DNA of 64,000 bases from Porticoccaceae bacterium. GTDB lineage: Bacteria; Pseudomonadota; Gammaproteobacteria; Pseudomonadales; Porticoccaceae. The stretch covers positions 1 to 64,000 of the forward strand of contig JALOAH010000006.1 of the NCBI GenBank assembly GCA_023228865.1. The letters are read 5' to 3'. Positions 1-11,585 of this stretch are shown in pieces. The number at the start of each line of letters is the position of its first letter. Position 1 is the first letter of the stretch. The position numbers and the translations under genes are program-made. Under the pieces are notes generated by a model that searched no databases, had not been told where the DNA came from, and saw nothing but the letters and a program-made list of their open reading frames with translations.

Positions 1-3000
1 CAGCGCCAGGGCTTTGCAGTACCTTGGGTACTGCTGCAGCCAAAAGGCGTCGGTTTCAAAAAGAAATCCTGGCCGCAACAAATAGGCCAGCTGTTGCTTG
101 GCATCAGCAATTGACGACCGGTAGCGATTTTTATAGTGCGCCTGCCAGCGCTGGATCTCTTTAAGGGGCACAAGCAGATTGACCATAATGGTTTCCAGTT
201 CCTGCGCCACTGCGACGATCCTGTGCTTGCCCGCCGCGAGACAATGCTGAAATTCCTGTTCGGTTCGCGGCAGCGTCCCGTCCTCCAGATAGGCAATCTT
301 ATAGGCGGCAAAAATAATATCCTCCCGCAAACGTTCATGCTCTGAAAGCCCGGCGGCAACAATGGCCAATTCCTGGCCTTTAAAGAGTTGCTTGCGCAGG
401 TATTTTGCCGCGTCCGGGCTTTGCAGCATCAACAGCCTTACCGTGCCCCGCAGGGACGCTTCCGCCGCCTCTTCAGGGTTGTCGAGCAGTTTCAGGGTTA
501 GGGAGCCCTGTTCGTCCACCAGCGCGGGGTAGACCTCGATATCGAGTTTGCCTTTGCGCAGCCGCTGGGATTCCTTTAAACGGCCAAAAGACCAACTGGT
601 GATATGGCGAATTTCGGCGCTGTCCCCCGCCACATCCTCTATGGTTTCCTGAACCCGATCCCTAAAGCGGCGTTTCAATTCGTCAAGATTTTTACTGCGG
701 GCAACCAGGGCGCTGCGCTCATCGACGAGTTTGTAGGTAATCAGATAAAAACTTTCCAGCTGATCCGGCTGCCAGGCCATGGTGGGAATATCAATCCCCG
801 TATGGCGCTTGAGCTGATGACCCAGAGCGGACACCAGCGGACTGTTGTCAGCAACCATTCCCGGCAGGGCTTTATCAACAAAATCCGGCACGGGCACAAA
901 CTGGCGGCGAATATTTTTCGGCAGAGTTTTCACCAGGGCAATACATTTTTCCCGCAACAATCCGGGTACCAGCCATTCAAACAGATAATTGGGTGCCTGG
1001 TGCAACAGGGGAATGGCGAGGGTAACACTGACGCCGTCGTCTTCGTGACCGGGCTGAAAACAATAACTGATGCTGTAATCGATCCCTTTCCAGGCAATGG
1101 TTTTTGGAAATTGCTCCCCGGCCTGTTGCAGGTGCGCCCGCGCCAGCAAGTTGTCCCGATTAAGATAAAGAAGGCGAGGATTCGCCGCTTCGGCCTGTGT
1201 GCGCCATTTTTCAAAGGCTTTCAGGTTGTTGATTTGGGCGGGAATGCGCTCATCGTAAAATTGATATAAATAATCGTCATCGATTTGAATATCGCGGCGC
1301 CGCAGCCGATTTTCGAGATCCTCAAGTTCATCGACAAGAGTCTGATTGTGGCTGGCGAAATTCTGTTTCCCCTTGAAAGGGTTGTGTTTTTTTCTACTGC
1401 CGCCATCGGCATTTTCCACCAGGGCGCCGCGAATAAAAATCTCCCTCGCCAGCACCCCGTCGATGTCCGCAAAAGGAACGCGGCTGCGCTCGACAATGAC
1501 AAGGCCAAACAATGTCTGACGCTCGAACGCCATCACCTGGCCGCGGCGGCCGTCGTAGTGGGGTTCGCTGTGGCTTTTGCGAATCAAGTGCTGCGCCAGC
1601 GGCGGAATCCATTCCGGCTCAATACGCGCCACGTGATGGGCAAAGAGCCGGGATGTTTCGAGCATTTCCGCTGCCATCAGCCATTTGGGCGGCTTTTTGG
1701 CGACACCAGAACCGGGAAAAATATGGAACTTGCGGTTTCTCACCCCCAGGTATTCGCGCTCTTCATGGCGAAATCCCACATGGCTCAACAGCCCGCTCAA
1801 CAGGGCGCAATGGATGCTGTCATAACCGGCAGGCTGATGGTTTTCAACAAGGCTCGCCTGGCGACAGGCGAGATGGAGTTGATGGTGAAGGTCGCGCCAT
1901 TCCCGCATGCGCAGATAAGAGACAAAATTTTTGTGGCAATAGTCGCTGAATTTTCGCCGCGACAGTTCCTGACGCTGCTCCTCAAAATGCTGCCACAATT
2001 GCAATATTGAAGAAAAATCGGACTCTTTATCCTGCCACTGGCGGTGCTTTTCATCAGCGGCCTGGCGCTTGTCTGCCGGCCTTTCCCTCGGATCCTGAAG
2101 ACTGAGCATGGCGGCAATGACAAGCACTTCCCGCAGCGCGCCCTGCTCACTGGCGGTTGCGAGCATTTTTCCGATGCGGGGATCTACCGGCAATTTTGCC
2201 AGTATTTTTCCCGTCTGCGAAAGCTGTCCTTTGCTGTCCACCGCTTCCAGCTCTGTCAGCAATTGAAAACCGTCGTTGATCAAACGGTTATCCGGCGCAT
2301 CGACAAAGGGAAAATTGCGAATATCGCCGATCCGCATCTGCAGCATTTGTAAAATAACCGCCGCAAGATTGGTGCGCACAATTTCCGGATCGGTAAACGG
2401 CGGTCGCCCGTTAAAATCCTCTTCGCTGTAAAGGCGAATACAAACGCCGTCGCTGAGACGACCACAGCGCCCTGCCCGCTGATTGGCACTGGCCTGGGAT
2501 ATGGGCTCAATGGGCAGACGCTGGACTTTTGTTCTGTAACTGTAGCGACTGATGCGGGCATAACCTGTATCGATCACATAGCGAATACCGGGCACGGTAA
2601 TGGATGTTTCGGCAACATTGGTGGCCAGAACCACGCGCATGCCTTTATGGGGCTGAAATATTCGCGTTTGATCGCCGAGGCTTAAACGGGCATAAAGAGG
2701 CAGTACATCGAGATGGGGAAAACCGGCTTTGCGCAGCGCCGCCGAGGCTTCGCGAATTTCCCGTTCGCCGCTGAGAAAAACGAGAATATCACCTCGCTGG
2801 GGCAGCTTGAGAAGTTCATCCACCGCATCCACTACAGCTGTAAAAATATCTTCATCATTTTCCAGTGGCGGGCGATACCAAATATCGACAGGATAGGTGC
2901 GGCCGGAAACACTGATCACCGGCGCGCCGTCAAAGTGCTGAGAAAAACGCTCCACATCGATAGTCGCGGAGGTAATAATCACTTTGAGATCCGGGCGTTT

Positions 3001-3720
3001 TGGCAAGATGGATTTAATATAACCCAGCAAAAAATCAATATTGAGACTGCGCTCATGGGCTTCGTCAATAATCAGGGTATCGTATTGATAAAGCAAAGGG
3101 TCGCGCTGAATTTCCGCCAACAAAATGCCGTCGGTCATCAATTTAATCAGCGTATTGTCACTGCTGTGATCGGCAAAACGCACCTGGTAACCGACCCTGT
3201 CGCCTAGGGGTGTTTTCAACTCCTGGGCAATGCGATCCGCCACAGTGCGCGCGGCAATCCTGCGGGGCTGCGTGTGGCCTATCAATCCTTTGACGCCCCT
3301 GCCCAGTTCCAGGCAGATTTTGGGAATCTGGGTGGTTTTTCCCGAACCTGTTTCACCGGCGATAATAACAACCTGAGAGCAGGCAATTTCACGTTGAATT
3401 TCTTCCCGTCTTGCAGCGACCGGCAACTCTTCGGGAAATTCAATAACGGGAATCAGGGATTGTCGATATTCGGCCAAGCCCCTTGAAACCCCTATATCTG
3501 CCTGCAATTTTCCGAGGCTTTTATCGATGGGTTTGCCCTGTTTGTGCCTGTCTTTTATGTGGCGAAAACGGCGAATAAAGTGACCGCGATCGCGAAGCAT
3601 GCAGTTTTCGAGGTTTAAGCGATCGCTCAAGGATAAGGGCTCGGCAACAGACAGCCCAGGATTCGACGGCAGGGCTGCGGAATCCTGCGTATTTGTTTTT
3701 GGTAAATCAGTTGTCGCCAT
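1..3720 (-). CDS. hrpA: ATP-dependent RNA helicase HrpA (3' end cut by window)
   Basis: DEAH-box RNA helicase. The translation from the ATG at 3720 carries the P-loop GETGSGKT at residues 122-129, QPRR at 151-154, the DEAH box at 219-222 and a later SAT motif, in the order expected for this family. The frame stays open to the window edge, giving 1240 codons. E. coli HrpA has about 1300 residues, so only the last few dozen should be missing. HrpA proteins unwind structured RNA in the cytoplasm and in E. coli have been linked to mRNA processing and stalled-ribosome rescue. The start lies 5 bases after the stop of the VWA gene with no strong ribosome binding site, which suggests translational coupling within the gor-moxR-VWA-hrpA run. 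Confidence 0.95.
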   Translation of the reverse strand, partial: MATTDLPKTNTQDSAALPSNPGLSVAEPLSLSDRLNLENCMLRDRGHFIRRFRHIKDRHKQGKPIDKSLGKLQADIGVSRGLAEYRQSLIPVIEFPEELPVAARREEIQREIACSQVVIIAGETGSGKTTQIPKICLELGRGVKGLIGHTQPRRIAARTVADRIAQELKTPLGDRVGYQVRFADHSSDNTLIKLMTDGILLAEIQRDPLLYQYDTLIIDEAHERSLNIDFLLGYIKSILPKRPDLKVIITSATIDVERFSQHFDGAPVISVSGRTYPVDIWYRPPLENDEDIFTAVVDAVDELLKLPQRGDILVFLSGEREIREASAALRKAGFPHLDVLPLYARLSLGDQTRIFQPHKGMRVVLATNVAETSITVPGIRYVIDTGYARISRYSYRTKVQRLPIEPISQASANQRAGRCGRLSDGVCIRLYSEEDFNGRPPFTDPEIVRTNLAAVILQMLQMRIGDIRNFPFVDAPDNRLINDGFQLLTELEAVDSKGQLSQTGKILAKLPVDPRIGKMLATASEQGALREVLVIAAMLSLQDPRERPADKRQAADEKHRQWQDKESDFSSILQLWQHFEEQRQELSRRKFSDYCHKNFVSYLRMREWRDLHHQLHLACRQASLVENHQPAGYDSIHCALLSGLLSHVGFRHEEREYLGVRNRKFHIFPGSGVAKKPPKWLMAAEMLETSRLFAHHVARIEPEWIPPLAQHLIRKSHSEPHYDGRRGQVMAFERQTLFGLVIVERSRVPFADIDGVLAREIFIRGALVENADGGSRKKHNPFKGKQNFASHNQTLVDELEDLENRLRRRDIQIDDDYLYQFYDERIPAQINNLKAFEKWRTQAEAANPRLLYLNRDNLLARAHLQQAGEQFPKTIAWKGIDYSISYCFQPGHEDDGVSVTLAIPLLHQAPNYLFEWLVPGLLREKCIALVKTLPKNIRRQFVPVPDFVDKALPGMVADNSPLVSALGHQLKRHTGIDIPTMAWQPDQLESFYLITYKLVDERSALVARSKNLDELKRRFRDRVQETIEDVAGDSAEIRHITSWSFGRLKESQRLRKGKLDIEVYPALVDEQGSLTLKLLDNPEEAAEASLRGTVRLLMLQSPDAAKYLRKQLFKGQELAIVAAGLSEHERLREDIIFAAYKIAYLEDGTLPRTEQEFQHCLAAGKHRIVAVAQELETIMVNLLVPLKEIQRWQAHYKNRYRSSIADAKQQLAYLLRPGFLFETDAFWLQQYPRYCKALAL

Positions 3721-3725
3721 TGCGC

Positions 3726-4901
3726 TTAACGGGAGAGGAAGGACATTGCCTCTTCAAGGCCATGCAGGGTCAATGGATACATCTGGCCTTCCACCAGTTC
3801 GTTGATCATGCGAATGGAGGGCGTGTATTCCCAGTGCTCTTTATGGACGGGGTTGAGCCACAGCAACTTTTCATAAGTATCGGTGAGGCGTTTGATCCAC
3901 ACCGCCCCCGGCTCTTCATTGTGATACTCGATAGCGCCGCCGGGATAGGTAATTTCGTAGGGTGCCATGGAGGCGTCGCCGACAATAATCACTTTGTAAT
4001 CGCCGCTGTACTTGTGCAACAGGTCGTAGGTGCTGATGCGCTCGGTGTGGCGCAGCTTGTTGTCCTTCCACACATATTCGTAAAGCATGTTGTGGAAATA
4101 ATAGTATTCCAGGTGTTTGAACTCGGTGCGCACGGCGGAAAACAATTCTTCGCAGGTGCGCACATAGGAATCCATGGAGCCGCCAACATCAAAGAAGATC
4201 AACACTTTTACCGCATTATGGCGCTCGGGCACCATTTTCAGGTCGAGATAACCGGCATTTTTGGCGGTGGATTTAATGGTGTCGTCAAGATCCAGCTCCT
4301 CGTTGGCGCCGCTGCGGGCAAACTGGCGAAGCCGACGCAGCGCCAATTTGATATTGCGGGTGCCCAGCTCAACATCGTCATCGAGATTTTTGAATTCCCT
4401 TTTTTCCCAGACTTTAATAGCACTTTTATTGCCGCTTTCACCGCCGATACGAATCCCTTCAGGATTGTAGCCGCTGTTGCCAAAAGGCGAGGTGCCGCCG
4501 GTGCCGATCCACTTATTGCCGCCCTGATGCTTGCCTTTTTGTTCTTCAAGGCGTTTTTTGAACTCTTCAATGAGTTTTTCGAGGCCGCCCAGGGTTTGAA
4601 TTTTTGCCTTCTCCTCTTCGCTGAGGCTTTTCTCAAACTCCTTGCGCAACCAGTCTTCGGGAATCAACGCCTCAATAAAATCGTCGAGGGTTTCCAAGTC
4701 CTTGAAATAGAGGGCAAAGGCGCGGTCAAAACGGTCGTAATATTTTTCGTCCTTGACCAGACAGGTGCGGGCGAGCAGATAAAAATCATCCACGCTGCCA
4801 AAAGCGATGTGTTTTTCCAGGGCTTCAAGCAGTGTCAACAGCTCTTTCAGGGAAGCGGGAACACCGCCCTTTCTCAGCCCTTCAAAAAATTTGAGCAGCA
4901 T
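3726..4901 (-). CDS. CoxE-like VWA domain protein
   Basis: 391-residue protein with a C-terminal von Willebrand factor A domain of the CoxE-like type. The metal-site motif is DVGGS at residues 238-242 (DxGxS rather than the classical DxSxS). A charged linker at about 91-125 precedes a Gly-rich stretch at 127-160. Its ATG overlaps the stop of the upstream MoxR ATPase gene by one base (TGATG), so the two are almost certainly made together. MoxR plus VWA pairs act as chaperone-like modules that insert metals or remodel client proteins. The client here is unknown, and neither neighbour (glutathione reductase, HrpA) identifies it. Confidence 0.88.
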   Translation of the reverse strand: MLLKFFEGLRKGGVPASLKELLTLLEALEKHIAFGSVDDFYLLARTCLVKDEKYYDRFDRAFALYFKDLETLDDFIEALIPEDWLRKEFEKSLSEEEKAKIQTLGGLEKLIEEFKKRLEEQKGKHQGGNKWIGTGGTSPFGNSGYNPEGIRIGGESGNKSAIKVWEKREFKNLDDDVELGTRNIKLALRRLRQFARSGANEELDLDDTIKSTAKNAGYLDLKMVPERHNAVKVLIFFDVGGSMDSYVRTCEELFSAVRTEFKHLEYYYFHNMLYEYVWKDNKLRHTERISTYDLLHKYSGDYKVIIVGDASMAPYEITYPGGAIEYHNEEPGAVWIKRLTDTYEKLLWLNPVHKEHWEYTPSIRMINELVEGQMYPLTLHGLEEAMSFLSR

Positions 4902-5746
4902 CAGCGGCCAGCCCTTCTCTGCATAAATGCCAGTCTTTCCAGGAGGTGAACATCCTGTTCGTTCTTGAGAAGAGCGCCGTAGAGGGGAGGAATCGCCTTG
5001 GACTGATCGCGGTTTTTGAGAATTTCGTCGGGAATATCGTCAGACATCAACAGTTTCAACCAGTCGATAAGCTCGGACGTGGAAGGTTTTTTCTTGAGAC
5101 CGGGAATCTGGCGCACATCGAAAAACATATCCAGGGCTTCATTGACCAGGGTTTTCTTGATGTCGGGGAAATGGACATTGACAATTTGCTGCATGGTTTC
5201 CCGATCGGGGAACTTGATAAAGTGAAAAAAGCAGCGGCGCAAAAAGGCATCCGGCAGTTCTTTTTCGTTATTACTAGTGATGATCACCACTGGCCGGTTT
5301 TTGGCTTTAACGCGCTCGCCGGTTTCGTAAACGTCAAATTCCATACGATCCAGCTCAAGGAGGAGATCGTTGGGAAATTCAATATCCGCCTTGTCGATTT
5401 CATCGATGAGCAGTACGGATTTCTGTTCCGCCGTAAAGGCTTCCCAGAGTTTGCCCTTGCGAATGTAATTGCTGATGTCATGGACTTTTTCGTTGCCCAA
5501 CTGGGAATCCCGCAGGCGGGAAACCGCATCGTATTCATAGAGCCCCTGTTGCGCCTTGGTGGTGGACTTGATATGCCAGGAAATCAGCGGCATCTTCAAG
5601 GCGGCGGCGACCTCCTCCGCAAGCAATGTCTTGCCGGTGCCCGGCTCCCCTTTGATCAGCAGTGGCCGCTGCAGCAGAACGGCGGCATTGACCGCCATTT
5701 GCAAATCTTCGGTGGCCACATAGCGTTCGGTACCCGTAAAATTCAT
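4901..5746 (-). CDS. MoxR-family AAA+ ATPase
   Basis: 281-residue AAA+ ATPase. Walker A is GEPGTGKT at residues 33-40 and Walker B is LLIDEIDK, with the short N-terminus typical of MoxR proteins that pair with VWA partners. The frame is open further upstream, but the ATG at 5746 follows a clear AGGAG site and starts at the conserved family N-terminus. A longer version would run into gor. The gene overlaps the VWA gene by one base. Known members couple ATP hydrolysis to remodelling of a substrate presented by the VWA protein. The specific target is not evident from context. Confidence 0.9.
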   Translation of the reverse strand: MNFTGTERYVATEDLQMAVNAAVLLQRPLLIKGEPGTGKTLLAEEVAAALKMPLISWHIKSTTKAQQGLYEYDAVSRLRDSQLGNEKVHDISNYIRKGKLWEAFTAEQKSVLLIDEIDKADIEFPNDLLLELDRMEFDVYETGERVKAKNRPVVIITSNNEKELPDAFLRRCFFHFIKFPDRETMQQIVNVHFPDIKKTLVNEALDMFFDVRQIPGLKKKPSTSELIDWLKLLMSDDIPDEILKNRDQSKAIPPLYGALLKNEQDVHLLERLAFMQRRAGR

Positions 5747-5780
5747 AGTGTCTCCTAAAGCCAGTACAGCGGCGCTCCTC

Positions 5781-7145
5781 CTAAACGGAAAGCCGCATGG
5801 TAACAAATTCTTCCGCCGCCGTCGGGTGCACCCCGACAGTGGCATCAAAATCCCTCTTTGTCGCCCCTGCCTTTATGGCAACGGCCAGTCCCTGAATAAT
5901 CTCCCCGGCGGCATCGCCCAGCATATGGCAGCCCAGCACGCGCGCCGTATCTGCAGCGACGATTAATTTCATCATCACCCGGTCGCTGCCGCCAGCCAGG
6001 GTTTGCTTCATGGGTCTGAATTCGGTGCGATAGATTTTGATGTTGCCGCCAAACTGTGCCCGCGCGTCACTTTCGCTGAGCCCGACAGTGCCTATGGTGG
6101 GCTGACTGAACACCGCCGTGGGAATATTGCTGTAATCCATGGCGCCGTTGCCGCCATTGAAGAGGTTGTCCGCCAACACCATAGCCTCATTAATGGCGAC
6201 AGGGGTAAGAGCAACACGGTCAATCACATCGCCAATGGCGTAAACGCCGGGGGCTGTGGTGGCAAAACGGTCGTCCACTTTGATTGCGCCCTGGTCATCC
6301 AAGGCAACCGCTGTGTTTTCCAGCCCCAGTCCCGAGGTTTTTGGCTTTCTGCCGGTGGCGTACATGACCGCATCCACCACCAGGGAAGCACCGCTGCGCA
6401 AAGTGACATCGAGGGCGCCATCAGCATTTTTTTCAATTCTAACAATATCGTCGTCAAAATGGAGCTTAACACCCTGATTGGCCATTTGGGCGGCAAGCCC
6501 TGTGCGCAAGTCCTGGTCAAAATTTTTGAGAAACAGCTCGCCGCGATAAACCACATGGGTCTCCGCCCCCAGACCATTGAAAATACCGGCAAATTCCACA
6601 GCAATATAGCCGCCGCCGACAATAATCACTCTGCGGGGAAATTCTTTGAGATGAAAAACCTCATTGGAGGAAATCGCCAGCTCGCCACCGGGAATCCCTG
6701 GCATCCACGGCCAGCCGCCGACGGCAATTAAAATATGGCGGGCGCTGTATTCGCCACCATTAATTGCGACCCGGTTTGACCCCAGCAAACGCGCCGAGCC
6801 CTCAATAACAGTGACGCCGGCCTTGTCGAGGAGCTCACTATAAATACCGTTGAGGCGGGCAATTTCCCGGTTTTTATTGTCTCTCAATGCCGGCCAGTCA
6901 AACTTTGCAGCGCCAAGCTGCCAACCGAATCCGGCGGCATCGCGAAAGCTGTGGGCAAACTCTGCGGCATAGACAAATAATTTTTTCGGCACACAGCCGG
7001 CGTTGACACAGGTGCCGCCGAGATAGCGCTCCTCGGCAATGGCAACCCTGGCGCCGTACTGGGCGGACATGCGCGCCGCGCGCACACCGCCGGAACCTGC
7101 GCCGATGACAAAAAGATCGTAATCGTAGTTTTCCGCGTCAGTCAC
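5781..7145 (-). CDS. gor: glutathione-disulfide reductase
   Basis: 454-residue FAD-dependent pyridine nucleotide-disulfide oxidoreductase. The FAD-binding GAGSGG is at residues 15-20, the redox-active pair is in CVNAGC (C46, C51) and the catalytic His-Pro is in GVHPTAAEE near the C-terminus. The CVNxGC context separates it from lipoamide and mercuric reductases. It reduces glutathione disulfide with NADPH in the cytoplasm. I choose the GTG at 7145 because a GGTGAG site precedes it and the length matches E. coli Gor (450). The GTG lies inside the end of cysG with an 8-base overlap (GTGACTGA), implying coupled translation. A longer in-frame start is less likely. Confidence 0.93.
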   Translation of the reverse strand: MTDAENYDYDLFVIGAGSGGVRAARMSAQYGARVAIAEERYLGGTCVNAGCVPKKLFVYAAEFAHSFRDAAGFGWQLGAAKFDWPALRDNKNREIARLNGIYSELLDKAGVTVIEGSARLLGSNRVAINGGEYSARHILIAVGGWPWMPGIPGGELAISSNEVFHLKEFPRRVIIVGGGYIAVEFAGIFNGLGAETHVVYRGELFLKNFDQDLRTGLAAQMANQGVKLHFDDDIVRIEKNADGALDVTLRSGASLVVDAVMYATGRKPKTSGLGLENTAVALDDQGAIKVDDRFATTAPGVYAIGDVIDRVALTPVAINEAMVLADNLFNGGNGAMDYSNIPTAVFSQPTIGTVGLSESDARAQFGGNIKIYRTEFRPMKQTLAGGSDRVMMKLIVAADTARVLGCHMLGDAAGEIIQGLAVAIKAGATKRDFDATVGVHPTAAEEFVTMRLSV

Positions 7146-8529
7146 GGTTCTCACCTTTGAACCAATTGAGTTTGTCGTGCAAAGACACAACGCCACCGAC
7201 GATAATCAGGGTTGGCGCTCTGATTTTTCGGTCTTCGACTTTTTGCGGCAAATTTGCCAGAGTGCCTATAACCACGCGCTGGCTGGCAGTTGTGCCCTTC
7301 TCGATAAGAGCCGCTGGCATCTCAGAGCTGAGGCCATGAGCCATCAGTTGCTCACTGATGGTCGGCAGGCTGTTTAGCCCCATATAAAACACCAGGGTTT
7401 GACCGGGAGCAGCGAGCTGGCGCCAATCGAGGCTTAGCTGGTCGCCTTTGCGGTGGCCGGTAATAAATCGCACAGACTGGGCGTAATCCCTGTGGGTCAG
7501 GGGAATCCCCGCATAGCTGGCACAACCGGAGGCCGCCGTGATTCCCGGCACCACCTGAAAGGCGATATTGTGCTCGGCAAGGTGTTCAATTTCTTCGCCA
7601 CCGCGGCCAAAAATAAAAGGGTCGCCGCCCTTGAGACGGAGTACGCGGTGCCCCTGGCGGGCGTATTCCACCAATTTGCGGTTGATATTGCCCTGGGTTA
7701 CCGGATGATCGCCCGCGGTTTTGCCCACATAGATACGCTCGGCATCGCGGCGGACAAGGTTAAGCACTTCTTTGGACACCAGGCGGTCGTAAAGAACAAT
7801 ATCTGCCCGCTGCATCAGCCTCAGGGCGCGAAAGGTCAGCAGGTCGGGGTCGCCGGGGCCACCGCCCACCAAATAGACTTCCCCCTGATTCACCGGATTT
7901 TGATTTGCCAGCGCCCTCTCCAGCAAATCCTCGGCTTCAGCTTCATTACCACTGAATACGGCTTCAGCAATTCGCCCTTCAAAGACTTGTTCCCAAAATT
8001 TGCGACGACCATTTTCCCCCTCAATGGCTTGCTTTACCCGAGGCCGAAAACGGTTGGCCAGAGCAGCCAATTTGCCAAAACCCGCCGGAATAAGGGATTC
8101 GATCTTCCCCCGCAGCAAACGGGCTAATACGGGGGCTGAACCACCGGTGCTGATGGCAATCTGCACCGGTGAGCGGTCGATAATTGACGGGAAAATCACT
8201 GAGCAGAGCGCGGGGTTATCGACCACATTGACGGGAATATTGCGCTCCCGGCACCAGCGCGACGCATCCTCATTGACGCGAGAATCATCAGTGGCGCAAA
8301 TGACCAGCACGGCTCCCGTTAGATCATTGGGGTGAAAGGCACGCCTGACAAGCTGGATATCGCCAGCCTCGGCCATGGTTTCCAACGCCTGGCAAACCTG
8401 TGGCGCCACGATCAACACCCGCCCTCCCGCTTCCAGCAGAGGCCTGACTTTGCGCAGGGCGATTTCGCCGCCCCCCACCACCAGGCAGCGCCGCCCCCGA
8501 ACATCATGGAATAGCGGCAAATAATCCAT
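7138..8529 (-). CDS. cysG: siroheme synthase CysG (trifunctional)
   Basis: 463-residue fusion. The N-terminal half is a precorrin-2 dehydrogenase/sirohydrochlorin ferrochelatase, with the NAD-binding [11 protein letters not shown] near the start. The C-terminal half, from about residue 215, is a uroporphyrinogen-III C-methyltransferase with the SAM-binding [11 protein letters not shown]. The length equals the usual CysG length (about 457-465). It converts uroporphyrinogen III to siroheme, the prosthetic group of sulfite and nitrite reductases. It starts 5 bases after serS and overlaps gor by 8 bases, as part of the ftsK-to-hrpA minus-strand run. The serS-cysG order matches Pseudomonas. Confidence 0.97.
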   Translation of the reverse strand: MDYLPLFHDVRGRRCLVVGGGEIALRKVRPLLEAGGRVLIVAPQVCQALETMAEAGDIQLVRRAFHPNDLTGAVLVICATDDSRVNEDASRWCRERNIPVNVVDNPALCSVIFPSIIDRSPVQIAISTGGSAPVLARLLRGKIESLIPAGFGKLAALANRFRPRVKQAIEGENGRRKFWEQVFEGRIAEAVFSGNEAEAEDLLERALANQNPVNQGEVYLVGGGPGDPDLLTFRALRLMQRADIVLYDRLVSKEVLNLVRRDAERIYVGKTAGDHPVTQGNINRKLVEYARQGHRVLRLKGGDPFIFGRGGEEIEHLAEHNIAFQVVPGITAASGCASYAGIPLTHRDYAQSVRFITGHRKGDQLSLDWRQLAAPGQTLVFYMGLNSLPTISEQLMAHGLSSEMPAALIEKGTTASQRVVIGTLANLPQKVEDRKIRAPTLIIVGGVVSLHDKLNWFKGENRD

Positions 8530-8534
8530 TCAGA

Positions 8535-9872
<1,338 letters not shown>

Positions 9873-10247
9873 TTATAGCAACCTGGTGATGTATATTGCC
9901 AATCCTATGCCCGCCAGGCACAGCGCCACATTTAAAAAAATGTAGACCAGCGCCAGTAAAAGGTGGCCATTTTGCCACAAAGCCAGGGCATCGAGGGAAA
10001 ATGTGGAAAAAGTGGTGAAAGCGCCAAGCAGCCCCACCATCAGGAAATTGCGCCACTCGGGCGCCAGGGCACCTTTTTCAATGATAAGGACATAAAAAAT
10101 TCCCATGAGGACAGAGCCGGAGACGTTAACCACCAAGGTAGCGAGGGGAAATTTGGTACCCATCAGCGGGTAAACCAGGCCGTTGACAGCGTAGCGCCCC
10201 AGAGCGCCGAGGGCGCCGCCTACGGCAACAACTACGAGGCTAATCAT
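9873..10247 (-). CDS. crcB: fluoride ion channel FluC/CrcB
   Basis: 124-residue inner-membrane protein with four hydrophobic segments. It shows the FluC signatures GRYAVNG near the N-terminus, NVSGSVLMG in the middle and the Phe-box region GAFTTFSTFS. FluC proteins form dual-topology dimers that expel cytoplasmic fluoride. The ATG at 10247 sits inside the end of rarA (8-base overlap, ATGATTAG), so translation is probably coupled. An upstream in-frame ATG would add 11 residues inside rarA and give a non-family N-terminus. I see no fluoride riboswitch near it, consistent with operon-level expression. Confidence 0.92.
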   Translation of the reverse strand: MISLVVVAVGGALGALGRYAVNGLVYPLMGTKFPLATLVVNVSGSVLMGIFYVLIIEKGALAPEWRNFLMVGLLGAFTTFSTFSLDALALWQNGHLLLALVYIFLNVALCLAGIGLAIYITRLL

Positions 10248-11580
10248 GCTCTTCCCTCTTGTGGTAACGACGCTGGCCACTGGCGGCGTTCAACTGCCTG
10301 AAGCGGTTCAGCTTTTCGCCAATGGCTTTTTCAAGCCCCTGATCAGCGGGATGGTAATACTGGCTGTCGCCAAGTTCCTCGGGAAAGTAGTTTTCCCCGG
10401 CGGCGAACGCATCCGGCTCATCGTGGGCATAACGGTAGCCTTTGCCATAGTCGAGTTCTTTCATAAGTCCCGTGGGCGCATTGCGAATATGGAGCGGCAC
10501 TTCGTAGCTGGGCTGTTTGCGAATATCGCCCATAACCTGGTTAAACGCGGTGTACACGGCATTGCTTTTCGGCGCCACAGCGAGATAAACCACGGCCTGG
10601 GCGAGCGCCAGCTCTCCCTCCGGCGACCCCAGGCGCTCCTGAACATCCCAGGCGTTGAGGGCAATGCTCAGCCCCCGCGGATCGGCATTGCCGATATCTT
10701 CAGAAGCCATCCTCAGCACGCGACGGGCAATGTAAAGGGGATCGCAGCCGCCATCGAGCATACGACCAAACCAGTAGAGGGCGGCATCCGGGCTCGATCC
10801 CCGCACTGCCTTGTGAAGGGCGGAAATCTGGTTATAGAAGTCTTCGCCACCTTTGTCAAAACGGCGCGTATCGGCAACCAGAATCTCTTCAAGTATGGCG
10901 CGATCAACCCGGCCATCTTCGGCGAGATCACTGGCAATTTCGAGCAGGTTGAGAGCGCGACGGGCGTCGCCGTCGGCAGCATCGACAAGGGTTTCAAGAC
11001 TGCCGGGGGCAAATGTCAGCGGCATCGGCAATCCCCGTTCGCTGTCTGTAAGGGCGCGATTGACGAGGCGCAAAATGGCTTCTTTACCCAGGGGGCGAAA
11101 GACATAGACCCGGCAGCGGGACAGCAGGGCATTATTGAGCTCAAAGGAGGGATTTTCTGTGGTGGCGCCCATCAAAATAACAGTGCCATTTTCCACATAG
11201 GGTAGAAAAGCGTCCTGCTGGGACTTGTTGAAACGGTGTATCTCGTCGACAAAAAGCACGGTTTTGCGCCCTTCGCCGTTGCGAAAGGCCTGTGCGCGGG
11301 CGATGGCTTCGCGAATATCTTTGACACCGGCGAGTACCGCAGACAGGGTTTCAAAATGGGCGTCGCCATAACTGGCGATCATTTGCGCCAGTGTGGTTTT
11401 GCCGACACCCGGAGGCCCCCAAAAAATCATCGAATGGAGGTGGCCTTTCAAAATAGCCTCCCGCAGCGGCTTGCCCTCCCCCAGCACATGTTCCTGACCG
11501 GCAAACTCATCGAGGTTGCGGGGTCTCATCCGCGCTGCCAGCGGTTGATACAGCGGCTGGGCAAAAAGGTCGTCGCTCAT
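10240..11580 (-). CDS. rarA: replication-associated recombination protein RarA
   Basis: 446-residue AAA+ ATPase of the RarA/MgsA/WRNIP1 family. Walker A is GPPGVGKT in the first 60 residues, Walker B is [10 protein letters not shown], and sensor motifs and the C-terminal tetramerisation/MgsA domain follow. The protein acts at stalled replication forks and on single-stranded DNA ends, interacting with SSB. The start at 11580 is five bases past the lolA stop, and the end overlaps crcB by 8 bases. The lolA-rarA-serS order is the usual gammaproteobacterial one; here crcB is inserted between rarA and serS. Confidence 0.96.
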   Translation of the reverse strand: MSDDLFAQPLYQPLAARMRPRNLDEFAGQEHVLGEGKPLREAILKGHLHSMIFWGPPGVGKTTLAQMIASYGDAHFETLSAVLAGVKDIREAIARAQAFRNGEGRKTVLFVDEIHRFNKSQQDAFLPYVENGTVILMGATTENPSFELNNALLSRCRVYVFRPLGKEAILRLVNRALTDSERGLPMPLTFAPGSLETLVDAADGDARRALNLLEIASDLAEDGRVDRAILEEILVADTRRFDKGGEDFYNQISALHKAVRGSSPDAALYWFGRMLDGGCDPLYIARRVLRMASEDIGNADPRGLSIALNAWDVQERLGSPEGELALAQAVVYLAVAPKSNAVYTAFNQVMGDIRKQPSYEVPLHIRNAPTGLMKELDYGKGYRYAHDEPDAFAAGENYFPEELGDSQYYHPADQGLEKAIGEKLNRFRQLNAASGQRRYHKREEHD

Positions 11581-11585
11581 GGGAC

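Noticed and set aside
3693..4949. Long plus-strand open frame of 418 codons opposite the VWA gene
   Set aside because: It is the antisense of a gene with clear VWA motifs, has no ribosome binding site that fits, and its translation is hydrophobic and repetitive with no family character.
10248..10400. Search for a fluoride riboswitch near crcB
   Set aside because: The upstream bases of crcB are rarA coding sequence, with no aptamer-like fold that I can see.
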